Positions 51,530 through 63,543 of a stretch of DNA of 64,000 nt are shown here, one piece after another. The stretch is from Geosiphon pyriformis. Taxonomy: Eukaryota; Glomeromycota; Glomeromycetes; Archaeosporales; Geosiphonaceae. The notes beneath the pieces are model-generated. The model saw only the letters and a list, made by a program, of their open reading frames with translations, was not told the origin of the DNA and searched no databases. Both the position numbers and the translations under genes were made by a program. Numbering within the stretch: the first letter of the stretch is position 1; each line of letters opens with the position of its first letter. The DNA lies in the NCBI GenBank assembly GCA_016748015.1, contig JAAOMT010000571.1, positions 1,305,095 through 1,369,094 of the forward strand, given 5' to 3'.

Positions 51530-52030
51530 AAATGCCAATTATTTAAGATCTGATCATTAAAACTCCAAACATTTGAAAATTATTGTTAATAAACTCATTA
51601 AAACTTGTTAAAATTAAAACTTTAATTATTTAAAACCTGATCATTAAAACCCCAAACATTTGAAACTTATCTTTGATAAATTTGTTAAAAAATCATTAAA
51701 ATTAAAACTCTGATTATTCAAAACTTGATTATTAAAACCCCAAACATTCGAAAATTACCATTAATAAACTTATTAAAACTTGTTAAATTAAAAACTCTGA
51801 TTATTCAAAAACCTGATCATTAAAACTTCAAACATTCGAAACTTATCTTTAATAAATTTGTTAAAAACTTGTTAAATTAAAAACTCTGATTATTTAAGAC
51901 CTGATTGTTAAAACTCTGAACATTCAAAACTTATTTTTAATAAACTTATTAAAACTCATTAAATTAAAATTCCAATTATTTAAGATCTGATTATTCAAAA
52001 ACCCAAATATTCAAAACCTAATAATTCTAA
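51530..52030 (+). repeat. 88-bp tandem repeat array in G2 leader
   Basis: About 5.7 units with the anchor AAACATTCGAA at 51567, 51654, 51742, 51830, 51918 and 52005, spacing 87-88 bp. Each unit also carries TTGTTAAATTAAAA, CTGATTATT and CCTGATCATTAAAA. No such array is seen in the G1 leader. Confidence 0.85.
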
Positions 52031-52309
52031 CTTTACTATTGTACAAAAAAACTTACCATCAATAAAACTCATTAAACCTTTAACAATTCAAACCTCAAAA
52101 ATTATTTAAAAACCCAAACATTCGAAGTTTGATAAATTTCAAACTCTGCTATTATACAAGAAAACTTACCAATAAAACCTAATTTTCACAGTACCAATAA
52201 ATCAGCAAAACTTACCTAACAGTCCTAAGTCAGAATATTAGAATGTAGTTACAATCTACTTCCATGCATCATATATTCTAAAAAGAGCCAATTAGCAAGA
52301 ACAAAAGAA

Positions 52310-52640
52310 AATCAGAATTAGAACTTAATCTTAATTCAAACTCTACTAATAACAGCAATAATTTAAACTTTATTAATAATAACAACAATTCAAACTTTGC
52401 TAATAACAACAACAATTTAAACTCTGTTTCAAACACCAAACAATATATTACATTTTTAGATCTTTTAATAGAGCAAAAATTAACTTAATTTAGTAACAAT
52501 AATAAGGGCATTATGTTTAAACATGCACATAATACAGATACAAGATTTGAACTTAAATATTTTGGACAGACCACTTTAGTTAAAAACTCCAGTTACATAT
52601 GAAATTAAATTTAAAAATAGCAATAGAAATTACAGTTAAC
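52310..52640 (+). pseudogene. G2 internal coding remnant (Asn-rich linker and start of dUTPase-like domain)
   Basis: Reads NNLNFINNNNNSNFANN, then YITFLDLLIEQKLT, stop, FSNNNKGIMFKHAHNTDTRF. This aligns with the G1 stretch just upstream of and into its dUTPase-like domain (about 58940-58720). It then frameshifts and is cut off before the catalytic motifs. It fixes G2 as an internal-deletion product of a G1-like element. Confidence 0.65.
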
Positions 52641-52781
52641 AACATAGAACAAATAACAAATAGACAATTTAGAGACCTACAAAAAACAATACTCAATGCT
52701 ACAATCAAATACTACATAAAGAACACAAATTTTACAGATAAATACAATTTTGTAGAAGCTTAATTTTAAAAAAAAAAATAA

Positions 52782-53767
52782 TATTACCCAAATAGAAAAA
52801 CTAATTCAAAGTTATAAAAAAAATGTGACCAAAAATATGATGACATAAAATAATACAAGATAATACAAAAAACACAGAATAATATGTAATAACTTAAGAT
52901 AACATAATATAAAACTTAATAATATATTATAGCACAAAATAACTAGTTGAAACATAAAATAATTAGTAATAATATAGAAGAACAAAGTGATAACAGAAAT
53001 AGCAAAGCAATAGTTGGCAAGAATAAAACAATTAAAAAGCAATCCTCTAAAACAAAAAAATGTATAAAAACAAGTAGTTGTAGAAGTTAGAAAAATAGCA
53101 AAAAAAAATCAATTTTCTTTTTTTATAATTATTACATCTTATAAAAAATAAAATTTTTTTTTAAAATCTGAAATCATCAATACATGGTTATTAATTATTC
53201 CATGTTCCTCTTAAATTAATTATTGTTTCATACTTTTATTCTAGAACAGATGCTTTTAGCATAAACACATCAAATTATTAATAACTTAGACTAATTACTT
53301 TTAATTATAGTGATTAATGATACTAATTTATTTATTTTTATTTTTTTTTATTTTTATTTTATTTATTTTATTTTATTCTCTTTTGTGGAGTGACAACATA
53401 GAAAAATTAATTGTCTGAGAATAAACTTCATAATAGTCTGATAAAAAAGAAAAGCTCCTCTTAAGTTTGGATATTAACATTATTTTAGTAGCTTACCAGA
53501 AGAGCAAAAAAACACTGCCAGACCTTAATAGCTGTGCTTATTAGCTCAAAAAAAATAGCTTACATTTACATAAAAGTTGTAAAATACGAAAATAAAAACT
53601 CTGTGCTTTATAACCAAAGAACTTCACAGGTAAATACACATCTAAAAAAAGACTTTTAGAGATTGATAATAAGAACCAGTCATATCACAAAGACTGTTTA
53701 AAGCCTTTATCACTTAAATTAGAGCACCAAATATTATCACTATATTCTATTAAGTTTATCCATAATA
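52782..53767 (+). repeat. G2 3' LTR
   Basis: 986 bp, starts TATTACCCAAATAG and ends CCATAATA. Collinear with the 5' LTR but visibly diverged, mainly by C/T and G/A differences. Confidence 0.8.
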
Positions 53768-54426
53768 CCAGTTTCCTAGTAAGCTATCTTCAAATTCTGA
53801 GTGTCTATTCTTATTTCTGGGTTTTTTACCAGTTTTTTTAATGTCAATAATTCTGAACATTTAATTCTTCAATCAATTAGCAAACAATATAACAAAAAAA
53901 ATAAAGAAAAAATAAAAGGAAAATAAAATAAAAAATTAATATCTTGTCAATAGTCATAATTAAGAGCTATTGTTCTAATATGGTTAAGTATTGGATGTTA
54001 TTAACATGAAATATTAATAAATAGAAGAATAATTAAATTCCCAATCAAATAATAATAACATGAATTGGATGATAATAAGTAGATTTTTATTGAATATTTT
54101 AATGAATTTACTTTAGTTGATAGTAACTATCCATAAAGTAAGAGTTATTTAATAGATAAAAAATGGGATGCTAAATTGAAACTAAACTGAATTTTCTCTT
54201 TTCTTGCTTCTAATGTTACTGCTATATATATATAGTTAGTGTTATATAAAATTTTTGGAATTTTGTAATTCTTTCAGAAGAATTCTGAAATTCTGGAATT
54301 TTGGAATCCTACAATTCTTTACAAAGAATTCTGGAATTCTGGAATTCTAGAATCTTGCAATTTTTCTGTTACTACACCTATTTCTAATTGGCTATTTTTA
54401 TAATACCCTAATTTTTATGAATAATA
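53768..54426 (-). repeat. G1 3' LTR, inner part
   Basis: Continues the LTR after the CCAG duplication and aligns with 62887-63543. On the minus strand it starts TATTATTCATAAAAATTAGGG-like next to a purine tract (AAAAAAGAAGGAA). Contains GAATTCTGGAATTCT-type short repeats at about 54250-54365. Confidence 0.8.
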
Positions 54427-54830
54427 TTATTCCTTCTTTTTTAATATTGAATTCTGTTAAAATCTTCTAAACTTTCTAGATTTATTTTTTAAATCAGCTT
54501 TATAACTTCTTTTTCCAAAATTGTTTTTGTAATTTTTGTTTGCAATTCTTCAAATTAAGCATTAGTTAATTTTTCTAATTGATTAATGATTACTGTATCT
54601 ATTGTTAAGTGTAGTAATATTTCTAGTTTGTCTTGAAATTCTATTTGTAATTGATAAATGGCTTTTACATATGTGAATAAATTGTTTTTTCTAACAAGTT
54701 GTTCAATTTGTTATAGTCAAATTGGATTAAATTTTTTTTTTGTTTTGTCAGTATATAAATTTTTAATACTTAACTGTTGCCTCAACTAATAGTAACAAAA
54801 GTTCTTTGAATTTTGTTGTATTTATTGGTT

Positions 54831-55097
54831 TTAATTTTTTAAGATCAATTTTTCTTTTGGTATTGCTATTCTTGGGTCTTTTAGTGTCTTTTCTATTTTT
54901 TCTATTATTTTATCTATAATATTTCCAGAAGTATGGCATTTAGAATATTGCTCTTTGGTTTGATTTTTTTGCATTATTTTTTTGTTCTTGTATTGTATTA
55001 TGTGTTTATTGATAATAACTTCTAGGCTTGATTTCTGTTGTTGAATTAATTGTAATAGTTGTTGTGTAAGTGAGTAGATGTTGTTGGTGATTTCCAT
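54831..55097 (-). CDS. Small ORF between integrase and 3' LTR of G1
   Basis: 88 codons from an ATG at 55097: MEITNNIYSLTQQLLQLI, then Gln/Lys/Ile-rich with a likely coiled-coil start. No family recognised. It lies downstream of the pol remnant and may be a third ORF of the element or the tail of pol. Confidence 0.35.
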   Translation of the reverse strand: MEITNNIYSLTQQLLQLIQQQKSSLEVIINKHIIQYKNKKIMQKNQTKEQYSKCHTSGNIIDKIIEKIEKTLKDPRIAIPKEKLILKN

Positions 55098-55199
55098 TTT
55101 TTCTTGTTGTTTCTGTTATATATGTTAGTTTTTTATATACTGTTATAGTAAATTACTTTGATGTGTTTGTTTCAATAATGATAATTGAGTCTAGATTTC

Positions 55200-58100
55200 A
55201 TGAAATCTTATCTGGTTAGACTAGTATTTTTTGTACTCCCAGTTGTAGAATATTATTGGTAAATAATGATGTTATATTGTGATATGGTTTTAATTAATCT
55301 CCATGTGCTGTTTTAGCTAAGATTTTATTGTTTTATCTTAGTTTATAAGCTTTATTTTTTAGAATTTTTTTAATGTGAAATGGTTCATTCTATTTGAGGT
55401 CGAATTTTCTACTCCATGTTTTTCCACTTTGGTACAATGTAAAAGTACTTTGTTTTCAATCTTGAATTCAACTGGTTTATCTAATAATTGGTTATATTGT
55501 CATTTTTTTTGTTTTTTTTGTGATCTTTGAATGTTATTAGCTGCTCTTTGTCTTTTGTTTTTTAACATTTTTATTAAGTTATATGTTCTTCTCAACAATG
55601 TTTTCTGGAAGTTAACTTTTGTTATTGGTTTTATTAAATATGTGTTGATGTTTATTTCAACTGGTAATATTGCTGTTCTACTATAAACAAGTTTAAATAA
55701 TGTTGTTTGTGTAGTATCTTGCTTTATTGTCTAATAAGCAAATAATACTAATAGTATAAACAAATTCCATTCATTCTGGTTTTTTTGGCTGATTTTTGCT
55801 ATTGCTTTACACAATATTCTGTTGAACTTTTCTACTAAGCCATTTGTTTGTAGATAATATAAGGATAATAATGGTTTTTTGATCTTAAATTTTTGACTTA
55901 ATTTTGTTAATGTTTTGTTTACAAAGTGAGTTTCTTAATCAGATAATAATTTTTTTGGACATCCATATTAACAAATCAAGTCTTGGTGGACAAATTTGGC
56001 TACAGATTCTGCATCTGCTCTTTGAATTGTTTTTGCTTTTGGCCATTTTGTAAGATAGTTCATAGCTATTGCTATGTACTTATTGCCTTTACTAATTATT
56101 ATTAATGATCCAACTAAGTCAATTTTAATTTGATCAAATAGTTGTCTCACTTTAATTGGTTTTAGTGGTTCACTGAGTTTTGTTCCTTCTCTTTTTTGAC
56201 AAGCATTACAATTTTGAATGTATTAAATAATGTTTGAATACATAGATGACCAATAGTATCTTTTTCTGGTTTTTTTTATGGTTGCTTCTTTATGAAAATA
56301 TCCTGCTGTTGGATCTGAGTACATGTTAAATAGTATTGTTTTTTCTTTGATTTTGTAATTATTCTGAGTGGTTGATTTGGATATTTTCTGTTCTTCTAAT
56401 ATAATATATCTTGGTAAGTAATAAAATATTTTGATTGTTGTTTTATGTTGTTTTGTTTCTTTTGAAATAATTTTTTCTAAAACTGTTGAGTATTAATATA
56501 ATATTAGAGTTATTAATATTTTTGTGTATTTATCTTTTGTTATATTTTTGAGTTGAAATGTTCTTAGATTTGTTTTATTTATGACAAATCATCAACATTT
56601 CTGTTTTCTTTATCTTTTTTATAATGTACTGTATAATTAAATGGTGATAGTTTTATTTTCCATCTTGCATAGTAGTTGTCTTCAAATTCTTGCTTTTGGA
56701 TTAATGTTAATTTTTTGTAATTAGTGTATACATTAAAATTTTGACTCAAATATTCTTTCTATTTTATAACAACTCAATAGATAGTTAAATATTCTAATGC
56801 TAAAGTTCTATAGTTCTTTTCAATTAGGCTTAAGCTTCAGCTGGGATATATTACTAAGTGTTTTTTTTTATCTGGTTTTTTTTGAAATAATATGGCTCCT
56901 AATGCTTAACTTAATACATTGGTAGTAATAATGAATAACTTGCTGTGATCTGAATAAATTAGTACTAGTGCTTGAATAAGCTTTTTTCTTAAGATGTTAA
57001 AAGCTTTTTGTTGGGTCTCAGTCTATTTATATTTCACATTTTTTGCTTGGAGCTGGTAAAGTGGTTAAGCCAATTTGGAGAATTTTTGAATAAAGTGGTA
57101 ATAGTATTCAGCAAATTCCAAGAATGCTTTTAATTCCATAAGATTTGTTAGTACCAAAAAGTTTTTAAAAATCTTAATTTTGTCTGGATCTGTTTTAATG
57201 CTGTTTTTGCTCATAATATGTCCTAAAAATTTCAGTTTTGTTTTGCCAAAGAAGCACTTGTTTGTGTTTAGTTTCAATCTGGCTCTTTTTAATTTTTCAA
57301 ACACTTATTAGAGATAATAGAGATAATCATTAAATGTCTTAAAAAACACATTGGTATTATCTAAATACATGACTACTAATTTTTATAGTAATTCAGTGTA
57401 AACAATTTTCATAAGCCATTGAAATATGGCTGGTATGTTGGTTAGTCCAAAAAGCATAACATCAAACTCAAAATTTCCTTCTCTAATTATAAATATGGTC
57501 TTTTCCTTATCTTTTGGTTTTATGGCTACTTGTTAGTACCCACTGTCTAGATTCAATATTGAAAACTATTTTTTTCCTCCAAATGCATTGAATAGTTCTT
57601 AAATTCGTGAAGTTAAATAGCTGTTTCTCTAAGTCACACTATTAAGCTTTTTGTAATTCACACAAAAGTGGATTTTTTCATTTTTCTTCTGGATTAATAC
57701 TATTGATAATGACTATGGACTCATTAATAGTTGAATTAATCTGTTGTTCAATATTCTATTGATTTCTTGTTAAATGATTTTATGGCTTGTTGATGGTACT
57801 CAATATGCTTATTGTTTAATTGGTATAGTATCTTCAGTTTTGATCTGATATTAGATGATATCAGTTCTGCCAAATTCGTTTTTACTGGCAAAAATGTTAG
57901 TAAAATTATTGAGTAGTATTTTAAGCTGTATATGTTGAAGTGGGTCTAAGTTTTCCAAGTTTATTTGGTCCAATTGTTTTGGTTAGAGCAAATAATATTC
58001 TTTTCATCCATATATTGTTTGTGATGTAATATCCACATATCTGTACAATTGTAGAAAATCTAAAATAGTGTTTGGTGGTTGGTTTTTAATTTTAGTGTTC

Positions 58101-60800
58101 AAATATTCAATAGTAATTTCACTTGATATTTTAATAGTGTTTTTAGTTGTATTGTAGATAGAAATTTTAATGTACTTACAGTTCTTAGCCAGTATATAGA
58201 AATTGGTAATTCTAATCTTTTTTGATTCACAAATAGTTGGTTTTACTTCAAAAATCTGGGGCTGATTTTTTATTTTCCTTTCTATTACTAACATATACTG
58301 GTTATATGGTGAAATAGAAACTGATTCATTGGTGGAAATAATTTCTTCTTTATCAATAGTTTTTTCTTCTGTTATATTGACTGGTATATCTATTTTACTT
58401 ATGGACCCAAATCCATTTTTTCTTCTTGCTGTAATTACTAACTCTTCCCTTTTTTTTACTAAAACTAATTAGGCTATTTTAATTAAAGACAGGAATATTG
58501 CTTGTACTATTTTTTCATTTGGCCCAATAATATATGGTTTTTCTGAATCATTTTGTATCATTGCAATAATATTTCTTACATATTTTGTGTCAATTATTTC
58601 TTCTCGAATACTGATTTTTTTCTTGGTTAAACTAGATCTGAATGCTATTTGAACTATTGTTGTTGCTGAGATTTCCAATGCTATTTTTAAATCAATACAA
58701 GTCTGTGTATTAGGCTCTAATGTTATGGCATATTTTTTTAAATACCTTAGAACAAATTCTGTATTAGTATTATGTGCACATTCTGGCATAATATCTTTAT
58801 TATTATCACTAAACTATTTTAGTTCTTGTTTCATAGATAGATCTGAAAGTGTGATATATTGCTTGAATTTTAAATTAGAGTTTAAATTGTCATTGTTGTT
58901 GTTATAGTAAACAGAGTTAGAATCATTGTTGTTATTATTATCAGAGTCTAAATCAGGATTGAGTTTCAATTTTGATTCTACTGCTTACTTGCTGATTGGT
59001 TTTTTCTTTTTGGGAATTGAATAGATCATTTGTGGTGGTAGATTATAAATGAGATCACAATTGTTATAGTATTCAAAATCACTAAGAATCAAACAGTGCT
59101 TGTATAACTTTGTATTTAATTGTTCTAGCCTTTGTTTCTGTTCTTTTTTAGTTGGTGTTAGATTCTAATAGTGCTTGTGAATTTGTTCTAGATTATTTTC
59201 AATGTTATTAACAATGTCAAATATGAAAATGTATTTGGGTTCAAAGAGTATAAGTGAGTTATTTTTAATTTTCAGTAGTTCATTGGATGTAGCACTTTTA
59301 ACTTTAGTACTTACTATTTTTCAGATCTTGTGTTTATCATATAAATAGCTTTTTAAACATTTCAATATTCATTTCCAGATGTTGTTAATTGGAGTTTTTT
59401 TTTGTATCCAATTATTGATTAGAATTGTGTATTGACATATTTTGTCACATGTTTTTTTTTGTCCAGGAATGTTGTTTCATATTCCTTTGTTAAGAAAAAT
59501 TATTTCACATGTGAAACAAGGCTTGTTATCCTATTTTCCTTATTGTTTGGATCATTCAAACCTTTTTAAGATGCATAAGTAATAGTAGTATTTGGTTGCT
59601 ATTGGCTATTTTTTATTATTATCACAACATGTGCCTATTGTTGACAATTTTTTGCCACAATCAACACAAACTAGTTTGGATTAACAATAATTTGGCTGAC
59701 TTTAAGTGGTAGTAGTATATAATATATATGTTAAGATAATTGTTTAGAATTTTTTTTTTTCTTTCTAACTAGATACTGGTAGTAGACTTTTATGGCTTTT
59801 CTTGGTCTATAATACTTGGTAGACTTTCCAAATGGGTTTCTTTTTTTCTTCTTTAAATTCAATTAATGAGTTTTGAATAGTATTGCTTGGTTTGAAATGA
59901 CTGCATATGACTGGTACCCTAGTATGTTAACTATTTTGGCTAAACTATAGCTTTTAAGTGATCTAGTTAAACATAGTGCTAATCTTAAACAGCCAATTAT
60001 TACCAATTAGTGTTTGGTATTGTGTGGCTTTCATAACAAGAACTTTGATTGGCATGATAATACTATTAACTTTGAATAGAAAGTTGTCAATTTTGTTAAT
60101 TAAAGTTTTTGTTGTTTTATCAGTAGTAATTATTCTTATGTTAACAGCTTGATCAACTCAGCAATCTAATTGGTTCATAAGTTGTCATGTAATAATGCTG
60201 TCTGTGGATTCACTATCAAGAATAAGCTTAATAGATTGGCCATTTACTTTGGGGTCTATATATATAGCAGTAATAAGTTTAGTATCAAGGACTGCTCTAC
60301 TAAATAAAAAAGTTGGCACTGGTTCTTTCAGTTCAAAAAAAAATATGGCTGGAAGTAATTTATTATTTGTGATGATAACAGGTGAAATATTGTTGGTAAG
60401 TGTGGATTGATTGATCTTCTGGTTGTTGGTTGAGGCATTTTTTAGGATAATAAGAAGACTTAAATAGTTCTGAATATTTGGGTTTTAGGCATAATAGTTT
60501 TTTGGATTTGGTTGTCATGTTTTTAATGGTTGGTTTGATAAAGTGAAAATTAATTGGTATATTACTATTGTCAATCTTTAATTTTGGTGGATCTGAGTAG
60601 TTCTCAGTTTTTAATTTCTGGTTTGAGATAAGTTTTGGGTTTGATTTTGATTTGGTTGAGACTAATAAATAATTTGAGACTGGGGCAGTTGATAAATTAC
60701 TGGAATTGGTATCTAATAAATTGGTGGCTGATAAATTGGCTGTATTATTTGAAAGTAATATGGCTAATATTGGTATTTTTTGGATGATTAATTACTGATG
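55200..60800 (-). pseudogene. G1 pol (protease, dUTPase-like, RT, RNase H, integrase), broken
   Basis: Protease: IKLILDSESTDSIIT near 60240-60190, where the active DSG reads DSE, and LIGNNWL near 60010. A Cys-rich segment CVDCGKK...CC sits near 59665-59620. A dUTPase-like domain is at 58789-58390. RT: FDVMLFGLTNIPAIFQ near 57465-57415 and YLDN near 57370 in place of Y-x-DD. The connection segment is 57304-57065 (KLNTNKCFFGKTKLKFLGHI). RNase H: IITTNVLS-stop-ALGAILFQKK near 56940-56880. Integrase core: DLVGSLIIISKGNKYIAIAMNYL (56140-56070), PKKLLSD, TNGLVEKFN (about 55835), so its three acidic positions remain. Many stops; not functional. Confidence 0.82.
58390..58789 (-). pseudogene. dUTPase-like domain in G1 pol
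   Basis: Between protease and RT: TLEPNTQTCIDLKIALEI, FRSSLTKKKISI (motif 2, RSSL), REEIIDTKYVRNIIAMI (motif 3, IID..Y), NDSEKPYIIGPNEKIVQAIF (motif 4, with G/Q pattern) and, after a stop, RRKNGFGSISK (motif 5, normally G-F-G-S-T-G). This order and spacing fit the trimeric dUTPase fold. Several Gly read Glu, Arg or Lys. In other retroelements such domains lower dUTP during reverse transcription; that role here is inference. Confidence 0.65.
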
Positions 60801-60839
60801 TAGTTTGAAATCTGAAATCTGTGATTGGAATTTTGATAT

Positions 60840-62638
60840 TGATTTCTTAATTGTTGATTATTTTCTTTAAAGTGACAATCTATTTTTAGATGTTTTTGTT
60901 TACCATAATAGTAGTAATTACATGTTTCTATTTGCCATTGTTGATTTAATAATAATAATAGATGTGACTGTTGTTAACCATAGTTAGAATTTCTTAAATT
61001 TTTGCAATATTGTAAAGATTGATATATTACCTGATTGTTAGGTAAGTATCTCTTCAATTTTTGATTGATTGAATTACTGAATTGCTTCAGTTTAAAATCT
61101 AAGTCAGATGATTCATTCATTACTAAATTTACAGCTTGCATATAATTGGCTTCCAGCTTGGCTGATTTAAAATCTTGGGTACATATAACTGTGTTTTAGA
61201 GTATTTGTAAATGTAATAGACATATGTATTGTAGGAGACTACTATGCAGGCCATGGATAAACTAATTTAGAATTTGGGGCACTGTGAAATAATCAGCATT
61301 AATGGCTTGGATCTGGTGCAAATTTTTGTGAAAATATCTTAGGTAAGTAGTAATTGTTTTTGTGTTGCCTTGTTTAATAGTAGTAAATGCCATTGCCAAG
61401 TGATTAATGCTATTGTTATTGCTAAAATATCTCAAAAATTTGGTTTTAAATGTGTTAAAGATGGCAGGTTTGTTGATCAAATTCTGATATCATGAATTAC
61501 CAGTATTTTGCAAAAAGTATAAGATGGCTTGTAAAGCTCTGTCATTATTCTAATTATTAGCAGTGATTGCTTTGGTAATATCATTGAGCTATACTTGGGC
61601 ATTGTTTTCTTTGCCAGTAAACTTTTCTAACTTGGCAATAGAAGTGTATATCATTACTATAATTGGTTGTTGTTGTGGTTGTGGTTGTAATTGAAGTGAT
61701 TATTGTAGCAGTAGTTGAAATTGTGACTGTTGTTGCTGTTCAGCAATTAATACAACTAGTAGTGGGTCAATCATAATTACTGAAAGTAAGTTTTGAGAAA
61801 TAATAGGAGCTGGATTTAGATTGTTTGGGTTTTGTGAAGTCTGAACAATTAGAGTTTAGATTTCTGGGTTTTCTAAGATCGAGTTTTGATAATTGAATTC
61901 TTGATCTTCATTTTCTTCTTCTTTTGAATTGGTTATTTTTCACAAATTAGTGGCTTCAAAATTGGTTTGAGATGGTGGTAATCAAAATTTTGATGATATT
62001 GGTAATTATAATTTAAATCTTTCAAAAAAATTGTTATAGATTCTTAATAAATTGGCTTTTTTTTGTTGGTTTTATAATGTTATTCTTGTTAATGATGTTT
62101 TTGCTGATAATAATGCACCTTCTAATAGTATATTAATAGTACTACTAGACATGTAATAATATAACAGATAAATAAGTGAAACTACTCTTGGTTTCTTCCA
62201 AGTAGGTAGTTGTATTTTTCTTGGTATTTCTGTTAGTATTTGTAATTTTTTTTTTCATTGTCTGTCAAGATAATAGAAAATTGCTGTTTGGTATGTTTCT
62301 TAATTTTCCTGTTGATTTCTGTGATTATTAGAATGAACAAATGATTTTGTAAAAACATAGTACTTTGAAATAATTTACTATAGAAATTGTCAAGTGCTGT
62401 TTTCAGATTTTTTTGGTCTCTTAAGTGAAACTTAATATTTTCATTAACATAAAAGTTGAAAGTAGATTCTGTTGACCAATAGTTATTTGTTAATCTTAAA
62501 TAAATTTGATAGTATTAGAATAAAGCTTTTACAAATCTCAAGTGGTTTGTCCCTGTTTCTTTTGATTTTGCCACTGTTTTAGATAATTGCTGTTAATGCT
62601 AATTCTCTGTTGGATTATACCTTACAGAGAGCACCAAA
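60840..62638 (-). pseudogene. G1 gag, broken, with degraded zinc knuckle
   Basis: A capsid-like domain at 61262-61480 (FKTKFLRYFSNNNSINHLA ... KNLHQIQAINADYFTVPQIL) is followed by a Gln/Asn-rich region and a knuckle near 60925-60875 reading C-N-Y-Y-Y-Y-G-K-Q-K-H-L-K-I-D-C. With CX2CX4HX4C spacing counted back from the His, the two first Cys are Tyr (TGY to TAY). The N-terminal part up to the leader at about 62600 is poorly open. Confidence 0.7.
62625..62638 (-). other. Candidate primer binding site region of G1
   Basis: TTTGGTGCTCTCTG follows directly after the LTR end. Counterparts in G2 (TTTGGTGCTTTCTG) and G3 (TTTAGTGTTTTTTG) sit at the same place. The priming tRNA was not identified. Confidence 0.5.
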
Positions 62639-63543
62639 TGTTACAGGTGATTATTTGAGATGTTAATACCAATAACAAACTCATAACTTAATGCTCAATA
62701 GCTGGTACAATTGGATAATATCTAAAGGTTTTGGTATTTGAAAGTTTTGGTTGAGTTTTTTGTATAATGAACAGAGATTCAATAGTGATATCTTTTTGTA
62801 ATGTTTTTGATTCTTCCCCAACTCTTGAATTGGTATGCATTGTTGTTTGTAGTCTTCTGGAAAATTCTTTTATCAATTTTTTTTAGCTTAATGGCTGGTT
62901 TTCTGGTAAGCTATTCTCAAATTTCAAGTGTTTATTCTTATTTTTGGGTCTTTTACCAGCTTTTTTGACATTAATAATTTTGCATGTTTAATTTTTTAAT
63001 CAATTAGCAAATAATACAACAAAAAAGAAATAAAAAAAATAAAGAAAAAATGAAAATAAAATAAAATAAAAAATTAGTATTCTGTTAATAGTCATAATCA
63101 AAAATTATTATTAACATGAAGTGTTAATAAATAGAAGAATGATTAGATTCTCAATTAAATGATAACAACATAAATTGGATAATAATAAGTAGGTTTTTAT
63201 TGAATATTTTAATGAATTTATTTCAGTTAATAGTAACTATCTGTAAAGTAAGGATTATTTAATAGATAAAAAATGGAATGCTAAACTAAAACTGAACTGA
63301 ATTTTTCTTTTTTTTTTTACTTCTAATGCTATTGTTATATATATAGTTGGTGTTATATAAGATTCCTAAAATCCTGCAATTCCTTTAGAGAAATTCTGAA
63401 ATTCTAGAATCCTGCAATTTTTTATGAAGAATTCTGGGATTCTGGAATCTTATAATTTCTTTAGAGGAATCTTAGAATTCTTTTATTACTACATTTATTT
63501 CTAATTGGCTATTTCTATAATACCCTAATTTTTATAAATAACA
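62639..63543 (-). repeat. G1 5' LTR
   Basis: 905 bp; on the minus strand starts TGTTATTTATAAAAATTAGGG and ends CACCTGTAACA, followed by the primer-site region. Contains an open frame of 62 codons (62688-62876) that is also open in the 3' LTR copy. Confidence 0.82.

Larger units (their letters stand above)
50396..53767 (+). mobile_element. Non-autonomous Gypsy derivative G2, nested in G1 3' LTR
   Basis: 3372 bp with two direct LTRs (50396-51394 and 52782-53767), only 1387 bp inside, and a CCAG target duplication. The inside has a primer-site region (TTTGGTGCTTTCTG directly after the 5' LTR), an 88-bp tandem array, an Asn-rich linker and the beginning of the dUTPase-like region, then a poly-A-rich polypurine tract. 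Gag, RT and integrase are missing, so it depends on a full-length relative. Confidence 0.82.
50138..63543 (-). mobile_element. Ty3/Gypsy LTR retrotransposon G1 (full length, defective, carries G2)
   Basis: LTRs at 62639-63543 (5') and 50138-50395 plus 53768-54426 (3', split). The internal region 54427-62638 encodes gag, zinc knuckle, aspartic protease, an Asn-rich linker, a dUTPase-like domain, RT, RNase H and integrase in Gypsy order (integrase after RNase H). The primer-site region lies at 62625-62638. Stops and lost catalytic residues throughout. Confidence 0.88.

Noticed and set aside
51530-52030. CRISPR-like array
   Set aside because: The 88-bp units are continuous tandem repeats without unique spacers, inside an LTR element of a eukaryote.
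54250-54365. Cluster of GAATTC palindromes as a binding site
   Set aside because: They are short tandem repeats inside the LTR and occur likewise in the other LTRs; no evidence for a specific factor.
60195-60410. 71-codon plus-strand ORF
   Set aside because: Antisense of the Gypsy protease region.
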